A DNA stretch of 64,000 bases from the NCBI GenBank assembly GCA_041746855.1, contig JBGTGG010000467.1, forward strand, positions 1-64,000, given 5' to 3'. Shown in pieces: positions 35,931 to 45,206 of the stretch (position 1 is its first letter; each line of letters begins with the position of its first letter). The translations under genes were made by a program, and so were the position numbers. The notes under the pieces were generated by a model, which was given only the letters and a program-made list of their open reading frames with translations, searched no databases and was not told the origin of the DNA. This DNA is from JBGTGG01 sp041746855 (lineage in GTDB: Bacteria > Bacteroidota > Bacteroidia > Cytophagales > Cyclobacteriaceae).

Positions 35931-36437
35931 ATGAACGCGGAGGAAAAACACTGGTTTGTATTCTACACCAAAAGCCGGCACGAAAAAAAGGTGTATGATC
36001 TCCTAGTAAGAAGAGGGTACGAGGTTTTCCTTCCCCTGCAAAAAGTAATGCGCCAGTGGAGCGACCGGAAGAAAAAAGTGGTCGTGCCCCTGTTCAACTC
36101 CTATATCTTTGTCTCGATCCATGCCCATCAAATCCAGGATGTGCTTCAGGAACCAGGTGTGGCCTGGAACATTCGCTATAATGGCAAACCTGCCGTTCTA
36201 CATGAAAAGGAATACGATCTCATTAACCGTTTCCTTGAAACAGGTTTGTTACTGGAATCGGTGCCGATTGATTTTGAAAAAGGCGACCGGGTGGTAGTCA
36301 TGAGTGGCGCACTCAAAGGAATCGAAGGGGCTGTTTTGCGTCATGCCTCCGGTAACAAGTTTGGAGTCATGCTGGAAGCCCTGGGCCAAACCATTTTGGC
36401 TGATATAGATCCGGGCTTGCTCAAGAAAATTGATTGA
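35931..36437 (+). CDS. UpxY/NusG-like transcription antitermination protein
   Basis: A 168-residue NusG-family protein from the ATG at 35931. The NGN domain is HWFVFYTKSRHEKKVYDLLV ... NSYIFVSIHAHQI, and a KOW-like domain follows (FEKGDRVVVMSGALKGIEGA). In Bacteroides, UpxY proteins prevent premature termination within their own capsule operon. The location as first gene before wza, wzc and the sugar genes fits that role. Target transcripts are inferred from position. Confidence 0.9.
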   Translation: MNAEEKHWFVFYTKSRHEKKVYDLLVRRGYEVFLPLQKVMRQWSDRKKKVVVPLFNSYIFVSIHAHQIQDVLQEPGVAWNIRYNGKPAVLHEKEYDLINRFLETGLLLESVPIDFEKGDRVVVMSGALKGIEGAVLRHASGNKFGVMLEALGQTILADIDPGLLKKID

Positions 36438-36532
36438 AGCCCAAAATGGGAAAACCCCTTTCAATTGACAAAAATCGGGACAAAATGCTAAAAAAAAGCT
36501 ATTGAGTAGTTTTATTACTCATAACCATCCCT

Positions 36533-36540
36533 TATTTTTG
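36533..36540 (+). promoter_or_regulatory. candidate -7 element upstream of the winged-helix gene
   Basis: TATTTTTG matches the Bacteroidota -7 consensus TAnnTTTG. The GTG start at 36545 lies only four bases further, so the transcript would be leaderless or nearly so. A clear -33 TTTG at normal distance is not visible; TTT at 36510 is the best candidate. Confidence 0.3.
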
Positions 36541-36544
36541 GCCG

Positions 36545-37069
36545 GTGTTAGATACCCTCATTACATCCCGCACACGTTTGAAAATGCTGTTGAAGTTTTT
36601 CACCAACGGTAAGTCCACCGCCTATCTACGCGGGTTGGCCGAGGAATTTGGGGAATCTACCAACTCCATCCGCTTAGAACTCAATAAACTCTCCGAAGCC
36701 GGCTACCTGCTATCTTCCGAACAAGGCAGAACGATTGAATACAAAGCCAATCATGATCATCCCTTGTATCCGGATTTACGCAGCATCGTGCATAAATATT
36801 TGGGAATCGACAAAATCATTGAAACAGTAGTTTCGAAGCTGGGTGATTTGAAATACGCTTTCATCACGGGAGACTATGCCCAGGGAAATGACAGTGGGAT
36901 GATTGAGTTGGTGTTGGTAGGGGATATTGATAAAGACTTTCTAAAAAAGTGCATTTTAAAAGCAGAAGAATTGGTGCAACGGGAAATTCAGGTAATGACG
37001 TTTTCTGAAGCCGAGTTTGATGCGGAAAAATATAATCCTACCACCACGCTGTGGTTGTGGGGAAAGTAA
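36545..37069 (+). CDS. winged-helix DNA-binding protein with nucleotidyltransferase-like C-terminal domain
   Basis: A 174-residue protein from GTG at 36545. Residues 1-75 form an ArsR-type winged helix: TSRTRLKMLLKFFTNGKSTA, LAEEFGESTNSIRLELNKLS and AGYLLSSEQGRTIEYKANHD. The C-terminal part (LKYAFITGDYAQGNDSGMIE; LVLVGDIDKDFL) resembles a nucleotidyltransferase-like fold without clear catalytic residues. Bacteroidota polysaccharide loci often have this gene next to UpxY. It is probably a cluster regulator. Confidence 0.8.
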   Translation: MLDTLITSRTRLKMLLKFFTNGKSTAYLRGLAEEFGESTNSIRLELNKLSEAGYLLSSEQGRTIEYKANHDHPLYPDLRSIVHKYLGIDKIIETVVSKLGDLKYAFITGDYAQGNDSGMIELVLVGDIDKDFLKKCILKAEELVQREIQVMTFSEAEFDAEKYNPTTTLWLWGK

Positions 37070-37273
37070 TCTCGATTATCGGGGTTAAAATTTTATAAAA
37101 CCTGTAGGTTCCAAAAATTGTAAAATGGGACTGAAAGGGCGGAGCTGGGAGTAATGGTTAATACCTAATTGAAGATACATTTAGTGTGTATGTCTCGTCA
37201 ACGCTTGATCTCTAAAAAAGCCTTTAATTTGATCCGAATTCCCCTATATTTACCGCTTCGTTTACCCTCATCT

Positions 37274-38065
37274 ATGAGAATTTCGGTTTTTATCCTTTTT
37301 TCAGCGCTCGCGCTTAGCAGCTGTGTTACGAATAAGAAGTTTGTCTACCTGCAAAAAGATGATGTCAATCCGGTCAAGGGCCAGTTGCCGATAGACACCG
37401 TTGTACGGACCTATCAGGTTGAAACCTATAATTATTTAATTCAGCCAAATGATTTGATTTCTGTCAGATTTGAGTCGCTAAGCCCGGAAGAGTATGATTT
37501 TCTGTCAAACAATGTGCAAAGACAGCAAAATGCAAATCCCGGAAACGCTTTACTCATTGGGGAACTCGTGGATGAAAATGGTGAGATTCCTTATCCCGTT
37601 GTTGGCAAAGTGAAAGTGGCAGGGCTTACTGTATTTCAATTGCAGGATAAGTTGCAACAAGTGGCAAATGATTATTTGGATAACCCGGTAGTGAAGGTGC
37701 GGCTTCTGAATTACCGAATGACATTGTTGGGGGAAGTAAACCGGGAAGGCACCGTCACCTTTCCAAACAACCGGGTTACGTTGTTGGAAGCCATTGGAAT
37801 GGCAGGTGGGCTAACGGATTTAGCGGACAAGAAAAATTTAAAACTGATTCGCCAGATCAATGGGAAAACGGAAGTAGTGTACGTGGATTTACTCGATGAG
37901 AATTTTATCAATTCACCCTATTACTATGTGCATCAAAACGATGTCCTGATCACAGGTGCACTCAAGCAACGGCCTTTTCGAAAGTACTTTGGCCAGAATT
38001 TATCCCTTGTCATCTCTTCCCTCTCGTTGCTGATTTTAACATACAGTTTAATCAATCCGAACTAA
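37274..38065 (+). CDS. wza: polysaccharide export outer membrane lipoprotein (Wza-like)
   Basis: A 263-residue lipoprotein from the ATG at 37274; an upstream in-frame start at 37169 would bury the signal. The lipobox is SALALSSC. The poly-export domain is YNYLIQPNDLISVRFESLSP and an SLBB-like part follows (MTLLGEVNREGTVTFPNNRV). A C-terminal hydrophobic helix (LSLVISSLSLLILTYSLI) is present. It forms the outer-membrane channel for polysaccharide. It is followed by wzc after two bases, forming a core export pair. Confidence 0.93.
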   Translation: MRISVFILFSALALSSCVTNKKFVYLQKDDVNPVKGQLPIDTVVRTYQVETYNYLIQPNDLISVRFESLSPEEYDFLSNNVQRQQNANPGNALLIGELVDENGEIPYPVVGKVKVAGLTVFQLQDKLQQVANDYLDNPVVKVRLLNYRMTLLGEVNREGTVTFPNNRVTLLEAIGMAGGLTDLADKKNLKLIRQINGKTEVVYVDLLDENFINSPYYYVHQNDVLITGALKQRPFRKYFGQNLSLVISSLSLLILTYSLINPN

Positions 38066-38067
38066 GC

Positions 38068-40482
38068 GTGGATAATTCAAATTTTGACCCGTCCCATCAA
38101 CCGCAGGCACCATCCGGCTTTACTCTGGACTTCAAGCGTGTTTTAGCGAGGGCAATCCGCTTTTGGTATGTGGTGGTTATTGCATTGGTGGTAGCATTGG
38201 CTGTAGCATTTTACAATAACAGATACACACAAAAGGTTTACCCCATATCCGCTTCCATTGTCATTATTGAAGCAAAGGAAGTGGGGGGAAGTGCAGACCT
38301 GTTGTTTAAAAATTCTTTGATCGATCCGTACCGGAATTACCTCAACGAACCGTATATCATCCGATCGTATCCGTTAATTGAAAAAGTAATACAGGATTTA
38401 AACTTTCACATCACTTTTCTAAGGGAAGGATACTTCATGACTACCGATGCGTATGATTATTTGCCGGTAATTGCTTCCTGGTGTGACCCCGATGAGATCA
38501 AAGAAGGAAAATTTATTTTCAAACTTGTGGATGAATCCCACTATTCCCTTGCGGAATTTTCTGACAATGAAAGTAAAAAAGCCAGCGTTTTTGCATTCAA
38601 TGACTCCATCCAATTTGGTGGCACCAGTTTGTGCATCCGTACACTACCCGATCGTAAAATCGATAACTACATGGGGGTTTCTTTTTTACTTACGATTAAA
38701 ACTCCAACAAAAATAGCTGCAGGCTATATCAGTAAATTAAAAGTGGAGTGGGCAGAGATGGGTTCCGGGGTAGTGAACTTGAGCCTCACCGGCACAAACG
38801 ATCAAAAGGAAATTGATTTTCTGAATGGATTGATCAGTGCGTATCAGGCCCGGGATTTGGAGAAGAAAAATGAAACAGCCAGAAAGACAATTGAATTTAT
38901 CCAGAAGCAACTGACAGGTATAAAAGATTCCTTGCGCATCGTTGAGTCCCAACTCGAGCGTTTTGGCAACAGCAGCCGCGTAAAAGACATGAGTGCGGAT
39001 GCCCAACGTTTTTTGATAAAAATGGAAGAGTTTGAAATGCAGAAGTCTGAATTGCTGATCCGGGAGAACTACTACCAATACCTGAACGAATATTTAAAAA
39101 AGGGAGATGGCAACCTCGATCAAATCGTGTTACCATCATCCATTGGCATTGCCGATCCGGTGCTGAGTGCACTGATCACTAAAATGGTGGAGCTGCAACT
39201 GGAGATCAAGATGTTTGCGAGCCCTGAAAAAGAGCGAAATCCACGCGGTATTTTGAAACTGGAAAGCTTGAATGAGATCAAACAGAATGTGTTGGAATCG
39301 GTGAAGACCTTAAAGTCTACTGACAAAATAAAGATGGATTTCCTCAACAAACAGCTTGGGCAAATTGAAAGGCAATTGGATTTGCTTCCCGCTTCCGAAC
39401 GGCAGTTGATTGCCGTACAACGCAATTATTCATTGCTCGAAAATTTGTATGTCTTCTTAATGCAAAAATTATCCGAAGCGAGTATCAGCGAAGCGTCTAC
39501 CAGTTCTGGTATTTTGGTAGTAAACCCTCCGATGAAAGGGGGCGCTATCTCACCCAATCCGGTGCGGAATTATTTAATGGCCACTGCGATCGGGTTGGTG
39601 ACTCCGTTACTCATTTTTATTCTTTTTGAATTGCTCAACAACAAAGTACAATCAAAAGAAGACATTGATAAGATGAGTGACATTCCGTTTTTAGGGGGTG
39701 TGGGACATTCTGTGGGGAGTACGTTAGCCGTGTTGGAGCAGCCCAAATCGGGAGTGGCCGAGTCTTTTCGGGCCATGCGCTCCAATCTCAACTTCTTTAC
39801 CGGCAATAAAAACAAGCAGGTTTTTATGGTCAGCAGTTCCATCAGTGGGGAAGGGAAAACGTTTACCACCATCAACCTGGCCACGGTATTCGCCTTATCC
39901 GGAAAGAAAACATTGATTGTAGGCGCGGATATGCGGAGACCGAAAATTTTCGAAGACTTTAAACGCGCCAACCAATTTGGATTAAGTACCTACCTCTCCC
40001 GCCTTTCTGAATTTGACCAGGTGGTACAAGACACCGAAATCGAAAACCTCTTTTTCGTGAGCGGTGGACCTGTGCCGCCCAATCCATCGGAGCTCTTGCT
40101 CACCGATCGATTTGAAGCGTTTGTGAAAACCGCGATCGATCAGTTCGATTATGTGATCATTGATACGCCTCCGTTGGCGCTCGTTACCGATGCCTTTGTG
40201 ATTTCCAAGTTTGCCAACCATACCGTGTTTGTGTTGCGCCAAAATTATTCGCCCAAAGCGTTTGTCAGAAGCATTGATGAATACTACCAAACAGGCAAGC
40301 TGAAGAACATGAGCATCCTGCTGAATGATATTTATAAATCCGGACTGGGCTATGGCTACGGCCAAAGCTATGCCTACCAGTATGGATATTCGTATGGCTA
40401 TGGCTACGGTGCTGGCTACTATGAAGAAAATGGAAAAAAACGCACCACGAAGGGATGGCGAAGATTATTTAAAAAGGAATGA
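38068..40482 (+). CDS. wzc: polysaccharide co-polymerase / tyrosine autokinase (Wzc-like)
   Basis: An 804-residue protein from GTG at 38068. The N-terminal Wzz domain has a membrane helix (FWYVVVIALVVALAVAFYNN) and the second helix is near residue 510 (YLMATAIGLVTPLLIFILFE). The cytoplasmic BY-kinase domain has Walker A SSSISGEGKTFTTINLA (about 590), Walker A' TLIVGADMRRP and Walker B YVIIDTPPLA. The tail (about 757-790) is extremely rich in Tyr and Gly, with repeated YGYG units, and is the probable autophosphorylation site. It controls chain length and export with the preceding Wza. Confidence 0.95.
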   Translation: MDNSNFDPSHQPQAPSGFTLDFKRVLARAIRFWYVVVIALVVALAVAFYNNRYTQKVYPISASIVIIEAKEVGGSADLLFKNSLIDPYRNYLNEPYIIRSYPLIEKVIQDLNFHITFLREGYFMTTDAYDYLPVIASWCDPDEIKEGKFIFKLVDESHYSLAEFSDNESKKASVFAFNDSIQFGGTSLCIRTLPDRKIDNYMGVSFLLTIKTPTKIAAGYISKLKVEWAEMGSGVVNLSLTGTNDQKEIDFLNGLISAYQARDLEKKNETARKTIEFIQKQLTGIKDSLRIVESQLERFGNSSRVKDMSADAQRFLIKMEEFEMQKSELLIRENYYQYLNEYLKKGDGNLDQIVLPSSIGIADPVLSALITKMVELQLEIKMFASPEKERNPRGILKLESLNEIKQNVLESVKTLKSTDKIKMDFLNKQLGQIERQLDLLPASERQLIAVQRNYSLLENLYVFLMQKLSEASISEASTSSGILVVNPPMKGGAISPNPVRNYLMATAIGLVTPLLIFILFELLNNKVQSKEDIDKMSDIPFLGGVGHSVGSTLAVLEQPKSGVAESFRAMRSNLNFFTGNKNKQVFMVSSSISGEGKTFTTINLATVFALSGKKTLIVGADMRRPKIFEDFKRANQFGLSTYLSRLSEFDQVVQDTEIENLFFVSGGPVPPNPSELLLTDRFEAFVKTAIDQFDYVIIDTPPLALVTDAFVISKFANHTVFVLRQNYSPKAFVRSIDEYYQTGKLKNMSILLNDIYKSGLGYGYGQSYAYQYGYSYGYGYGAGYYEENGKKRTTKGWRRLFKKE

Positions 40483-41303
40483 GCAGGTCACTGACCACTA
40501 TTAAACCCACCAGCGGTTTTCGTTTTGTCAATCTCCGCGAACTTGTTGAATATAAGGATCTCCTCTATTTTCTGGTGTTGCGGGGTATCAAAGCCAAGTA
40601 TGCACAATCTATACTGGGGATTGGCTGGGCGGTTATACAGCCGCTCTTTACAACCCTGGTTTTTACCATTGTATTTGGCAATCTCGCAAAGGTAACGTCT
40701 GATGGAATGCCTTATTTCATTTTCAGTTTAACGGGCATGGTCTGCTGGAATTATTTTTCCGGTACGTTGACAGAATCCACCAATAGTCTGGTGGCCAATG
40801 CCAACATGATTTCAAAAGTGTATTTCCCGCGTTTGGTGCTGCCGCTCGCGGCTGTATTTTCCAAGTTGCTGGATTTCATTATTGGAATGATCTTGTTGAT
40901 TGTTTTTCTGTTTGTTTACAAAATCCCACTTTCCATCGAAGTGCTGGTATTGCCCTTGTTGATTTTGCTTTTGCTCATGACCTCCATTGGCATGGGCATG
41001 TTGCTGAGCGCGATGGCCGTGCAGTACCGTGATGTTCGGCACGCCATGTCGTTTCTTACACAAATACTAATGTATAGTGCGCCTGTGGTGTACCCGGCCA
41101 GCAGTGTACCGGAAAAATACCAGTTGCTGTATGCGCTCAACCCGATGGTGGGCGTGATCGAAGGATTCCGGGCAGCGTTGTTGCACACACGCCCGATCCC
41201 CTGGGATTTTATTGGGGTGGGTGCGATCGTAGCAATATGTGTGCTGGTGTGGGGCGCTTTGTATTTCCGCAAAATGGAAAGAGTATTTGCTGATGTGGTT
41301 TAA
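40479..41303 (+). CDS. wzm: ABC-2 type polysaccharide export permease (Wzm-like)
   Basis: A 274-residue integral membrane protein with six hydrophobic segments. It begins with the typical amphipathic stretch ELVEYKDLLYFLVLRGIKAK and YAQSILGIGWAVIQPLFTTL. Later motifs are SKVYFPRLVLPLAAVFSKLL and MYSAPVVYPASSVPEKYQLL, then NPMVGVIEGFRAALL. It pairs with Wzt, encoded two genes downstream. It overlaps the wzc stop by four bases (ATGA). Confidence 0.94.
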   Translation: MSRSLTTIKPTSGFRFVNLRELVEYKDLLYFLVLRGIKAKYAQSILGIGWAVIQPLFTTLVFTIVFGNLAKVTSDGMPYFIFSLTGMVCWNYFSGTLTESTNSLVANANMISKVYFPRLVLPLAAVFSKLLDFIIGMILLIVFLFVYKIPLSIEVLVLPLLILLLLMTSIGMGMLLSAMAVQYRDVRHAMSFLTQILMYSAPVVYPASSVPEKYQLLYALNPMVGVIEGFRAALLHTRPIPWDFIGVGAIVAICVLVWGALYFRKMERVFADVV

Positions 41304-42891
41304 AAAATCCAGCCTTAAGCAATTTTTTGAGTACAGTTCTTCTGACGAAAATCGTCAATGGTTTATCAATTTTATTTTACTATTAGTAGTCTTTTCCATT
41401 ATTGGAGCATTAAATAGTTGGATTATTGGAAAACGAATTCCACTAGATTCAGATACCATCTCAGTGATTTACGATTTCTTGGTAATCGAAGGCAAGAAAA
41501 TGCAACTACTTTATGCGACTTTTAGTGTATGGGCAATTTATAGTTTAGTTGTAAAGAGGGATGGCAGATGGTTTGATCTTAACGTCAGGATTGTCTGTCT
41601 AGTTTGCATTGCAATGTTGGTATGGACATTTGGTCTTTTTAACTACAATTACTATTTTGATCAATTCCATTGGATAGATCGAATCGCTATCGTTTCATTA
41701 GGGGTTTTATCCTGTTATAGTCCACAAGTTATTCCTGTATTTTTAATTTCTTGCATTGCTGTCTCCAAGCAATTCTACTTTGATAACCTCTTTAGTTATA
41801 CTTTTGCGGATAAGCGCATTATTTTAACCATTCTATGGTTTTGTTTTTTCTGGCATAATTTGCACAAACGAATAGCCAATCAAAGCGCCATTTTTTTTAT
41901 AGTTACTATCGCAATAATTTTTCATTGGTATTTTTTAGCTGGGGTAGGTAAGATCAATTTGAACTGGATAAGCGAGAATAATTCCTTTTATCTAGCTTAT
42001 GCTTCTTACTTACATGGATGGTACCATTTTATTGATAATGAAACCTTACAGACGTTTTTTCAATTTTTATTCAAATCAAATAATTTTTTCGAAGTACTTG
42101 CTTTGTTGACAGAAGTCTTTCTTTTTTTATTCTTCTTCTACAAGCGTAGTTGGAATAAGATAATAATAGGAATATATATATTCATGCATATTGCTATTTT
42201 CTTATCCACAGGTATTTTTTTTTGGAAGTGGATAATACTTCTTACTACTTTACTTCTTATTCTACTGATTGACAAGCATAATGCACTTTGTGTAAATGTT
42301 GGTGTGAGGAATCGTATTTTATTTTATACACTTGTTTTCATTCTTCCTTATTTGTTACGTACGACTCAACTCGCTTGGCTTGATTCAGGATTTGTCACAA
42401 AATATTCTATTGTAACATCGAGCGACCCGGGGGGGGGGTGGAAAAAGTTAGATTCTTCTTATTTCAGCCCGTATGATATTGCTTTTGCTCAAAATAGATT
42501 TAATTATTTAGATAAAGGCAAGCCAATAACTGGGACTTATGGGAGTACCATAAGTCATGAAATAAAAAATTATACATATGAGAAAGACTTGGGCGATCAA
42601 AGATTCTATACTGATTTTTTAAAAATGTCTGATTCAAAATTTGATAGTGCAAGATCGAATCAATTTTATGATTTTGTCAAAAGATATATGAACAACAAGC
42701 AAAATTCAAATTCAAATTCAAATATTCTTGACTACTTAAGTCCTCCTCGTCATATTTGGCAAGGTGAGTGGGAGATGCATGCAACTAACAAAAAGTCTCA
42801 AATAGGTTTGCTTATCGAAAGGTTTCAGATTAAGCAATTTGGAGAAATTTTGATTGATTCTACCTTGGTAGAAATTGGTAATGTAAATTAA
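41293..42891 (+). CDS. multi-pass membrane protein of unknown function (weakly HTTM-like), with G10 tract
   Basis: A 532-residue protein from the ATG at 41293, overlapping wzm by 11 bases. It has many hydrophobic helices through residue about 360, then a soluble C-terminal part. FHWYFLAGVGKINLNW and a following helix-rich stretch recall the HTTM/vitamin K carboxylase-like fold, but the match is weak. The gene is strongly AT-rich compared with wzm. A run of ten G at 42429-42438 lies in the coding frame (DPGGGW) and could allow slipped-strand frameshifts. Function in polysaccharide export or modification is unknown. Confidence 0.7.
   Translation: MWFKKSSLKQFFEYSSSDENRQWFINFILLLVVFSIIGALNSWIIGKRIPLDSDTISVIYDFLVIEGKKMQLLYATFSVWAIYSLVVKRDGRWFDLNVRIVCLVCIAMLVWTFGLFNYNYYFDQFHWIDRIAIVSLGVLSCYSPQVIPVFLISCIAVSKQFYFDNLFSYTFADKRIILTILWFCFFWHNLHKRIANQSAIFFIVTIAIIFHWYFLAGVGKINLNWISENNSFYLAYASYLHGWYHFIDNETLQTFFQFLFKSNNFFEVLALLTEVFLFLFFFYKRSWNKIIIGIYIFMHIAIFLSTGIFFWKWIILLTTLLLILLIDKHNALCVNVGVRNRILFYTLVFILPYLLRTTQLAWLDSGFVTKYSIVTSSDPGGGWKKLDSSYFSPYDIAFAQNRFNYLDKGKPITGTYGSTISHEIKNYTYEKDLGDQRFYTDFLKMSDSKFDSARSNQFYDFVKRYMNNKQNSNSNSNILDYLSPPRHIWQGEWEMHATNKKSQIGLLIERFQIKQFGEILIDSTLVEIGNVN
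42429..42438 (+). repeat. poly-G tract (G10) inside coding sequence
   Basis: Ten consecutive G follow ACCC and precede TGG in an otherwise AT-rich gene. The present length keeps the frame open to the stop at 42891. Gain or loss of one G would truncate the protein after about 380 residues. Confidence 0.95.
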
Positions 42892-42912
42892 AAATGAATA
42901 GTTCAATTAGCA

Positions 42913-44181
42913 GTGAGTAGTAGTATTGTAAATGTAAAGGGGGTAAGTAAACGCTATCGAATAGGCGTAGCAGAAGAGCGGAGTGAAACTTTTGCCGGTC
43001 AAATCATGGACATGGTGAAAGCACCACTGCGAAACTTGCGCCAGTTGCGATCACTTTCACGTTTTAAAGATGAAGATGAAAGCGTGTTCTGGGCGCTTCA
43101 GGATATTTCGTTTGATATTCAAAAAGGTGAGGTGCTGGGCATCATTGGTCACAATGGTGCCGGAAAAAGCACGTTGTTGAAAATCCTTTCGCGGATAACC
43201 GAACCTACTACTGGCGAAATAACAATAAACGGGCGGGTAAGCTCCTTGTTGGAGGTGGGTACGGGTTTCCACCCCGACCTTACAGGCCGAGAAAACATCT
43301 ACATGAACGGCACCATACTGGGCATGCGAAAAAAAGAAGTAGATCGGAAGCTCGATGAGATCATTGCGTTTAGCGGAGTGACAAAGTACATTGATACCCC
43401 CGTGAAGCGTTACAGTTCAGGGATGAAGGTACGCTTAGCGTTTTCTGTTGCTGCTCATTTGGAACCTGATGTGTTAATTATTGATGAGGTCTTGGCTGTT
43501 GGTGATGCGGAGTTCCAGTCGAAATGCATTGGAAAAATGGAAGATGTAGCTGGGCAAGGACGAACTGTGATCTTTGTCAGCCATGATATGGCTGCTATTA
43601 GATCCTTATGCAACAAAGCAATTTTACTTCAAGGTGGAAGAATTGTCTATAATGGGGATGTTGATGACACGATTAATTTTTACTTACATAACAACAGAGC
43701 AGACAGAATCGTAATAAACCAAGAGCAAAGTTTGCTTAAATATGATACCTCAAGTAAAATCAAATTACTAAGTCTAATGTTTGAGAACCGTGGGGGAATT
43801 AATGCATTGTGTCCAGGTGATGAGGTAAAAATTATTTTAAGGTATACTGTATTGCCAGAATTAGTTGGGAGCCAAATAGATTTCGCTTTTACTTTTAAGG
43901 ACAAAAGAGGTGATAAACTTTTTGTAATTGATAATATCCATTTACGTCCAAGCTCATTTGATTTTAGTTTGGGATCAATTTCTTTTATCTTGAACCATTT
44001 TCCATTGGTTCCAGGTACTTATAAATTGGATATTTGGGTTGCGGAAAAGGGAGTTAAGTTGATCTTCATTTCAGATGAATTTGAATTAGAGGTGGTAAAA
44101 ATTGGTTCAAACAATTCTAGTAAAATCAAAACCAAAAAAAAGCATGGTTATTTCACAATACCGTATCAAATCAGCAACTAG
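42913..44181 (+). CDS. wzt: polysaccharide ABC exporter ATP-binding protein (Wzt-like)
   Basis: A 422-residue ATPase from GTG at 42913. The Walker A is IGHNGAGKSTLLKILS, the signature is YSSGMKVRLAFSVAAHLEPD and the Walker B is VLIIDEVLAVGD, with the H-loop in VIFVSHDMAA. The N-terminal 260 residues are GC-richer. The C-terminal Wzt_C-like beta-sandwich (from about 275) is AT-rich and diverges, as expected for a glycan-recognition domain. It drives export through Wzm. Confidence 0.94.
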   Translation: MSSSIVNVKGVSKRYRIGVAEERSETFAGQIMDMVKAPLRNLRQLRSLSRFKDEDESVFWALQDISFDIQKGEVLGIIGHNGAGKSTLLKILSRITEPTTGEITINGRVSSLLEVGTGFHPDLTGRENIYMNGTILGMRKKEVDRKLDEIIAFSGVTKYIDTPVKRYSSGMKVRLAFSVAAHLEPDVLIIDEVLAVGDAEFQSKCIGKMEDVAGQGRTVIFVSHDMAAIRSLCNKAILLQGGRIVYNGDVDDTINFYLHNNRADRIVINQEQSLLKYDTSSKIKLLSLMFENRGGINALCPGDEVKIILRYTVLPELVGSQIDFAFTFKDKRGDKLFVIDNIHLRPSSFDFSLGSISFILNHFPLVPGTYKLDIWVAEKGVKLIFISDEFELEVVKIGSNNSSKIKTKKKHGYFTIPYQISN

Positions 44182-44222
44182 TTACTATAATTAATAATGG
44201 AGTACTATTTTGACCAGATTTT

Positions 44223-45206
44223 ATGAGCTCGAATGTTAGCAATTTCAGTAAGCATATCAACATCAAAACTAAGAACCACCTTTTTGTAAGAGAAGGAATT
44301 CTTATTGATAAAGAGACAGAAGAAGAGGTTGCTCGTGTTGTAAACAATGTACCAAGATTTATTGCTGCATACCAAGACTATGCAAGTAATTTTGGTTACC
44401 AGTGGAATAAGTGGAACTCTATTTTAAGTGATTCAAGAAATTCAAACCTCGAAGATGCGAAGTACAAACTACTCCTAAAGCGTACCCAGTTTGATAAGTT
44501 TGAAACATCAGGAAAGACCATCCTGGAATGCGGCTGTGGTGGTGGTGACGATACAGAAATACTTCTGAGGTTTCCGTTTTCTGAGGTGCATGCTTTTGAT
44601 TTAAGCACAGCCGTGGATCGTGCTCGGAAGTTTCTTTCAGACGAGCGACTTGTATTGTCACAGGCATCCATTTTCGAAATACCGTACGCGGATAAATCCT
44701 TTGATTTCGTTTTTTGCCATCGGGTTTTGCAACATACCCCTGATCCTGTTCTTGCATTAAAATCGATATGTCAGAAAGTAAAAGTTGGCGGTGTTCTTTT
44801 TGTCCACTCCTATCACCGGTCGAAAAAGTACATGCAGCACTTTAAATATAAATACAGGTTTATAACCAAGCGCATTCCACATTTTTTTATCGAACAATTT
44901 CTGAATGTTTTTGCTACACCCATGCATGCTCTCAATTCACGGCTTTATAAAAGCAGATGGGGCAAGAAGTTTGCTTTTGGATTCATTCCCCTTGAATACT
45001 CGCCAAAGTATTCAAATTTTTCGAAGAGAGAATTAATTCAACTTGAAAAACTTGTGACGTTCGATGCGTTAACACCGATGTACGATACACCCATGCGGTG
45101 GAGTGAAATGAAATCAATCGTAGAGGCAGAGGGCTTTGAGATTAAGTATTTCAATGATAACCCTTCGGGTTCACCAATTTATCTTACTGCTGTTCGCAAA
45201 TCTTAA
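44223..45206 (+). CDS. class I SAM-dependent methyltransferase
   Basis: A 327-residue protein with SAM-binding motif I in KTILECGCGGGDDTEILLRF. Motif II follows (VHAFDLSTAVDRARKFL), and the Methyltransf_11-type stretch is YADKSFDFVFCHRVLQHTPD. The ATG at 44223 follows an AT-rich spacer. The gene overlaps the asparagine synthase start by one base (TAATG). It probably methylates a sugar or lipid-linked intermediate; the acceptor is unknown. Confidence 0.87.
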   Translation: MSSNVSNFSKHINIKTKNHLFVREGILIDKETEEEVARVVNNVPRFIAAYQDYASNFGYQWNKWNSILSDSRNSNLEDAKYKLLLKRTQFDKFETSGKTILECGCGGGDDTEILLRFPFSEVHAFDLSTAVDRARKFLSDERLVLSQASIFEIPYADKSFDFVFCHRVLQHTPDPVLALKSICQKVKVGGVLFVHSYHRSKKYMQHFKYKYRFITKRIPHFFIEQFLNVFATPMHALNSRLYKSRWGKKFAFGFIPLEYSPKYSNFSKRELIQLEKLVTFDALTPMYDTPMRWSEMKSIVEAEGFEIKYFNDNPSGSPIYLTAVRKS

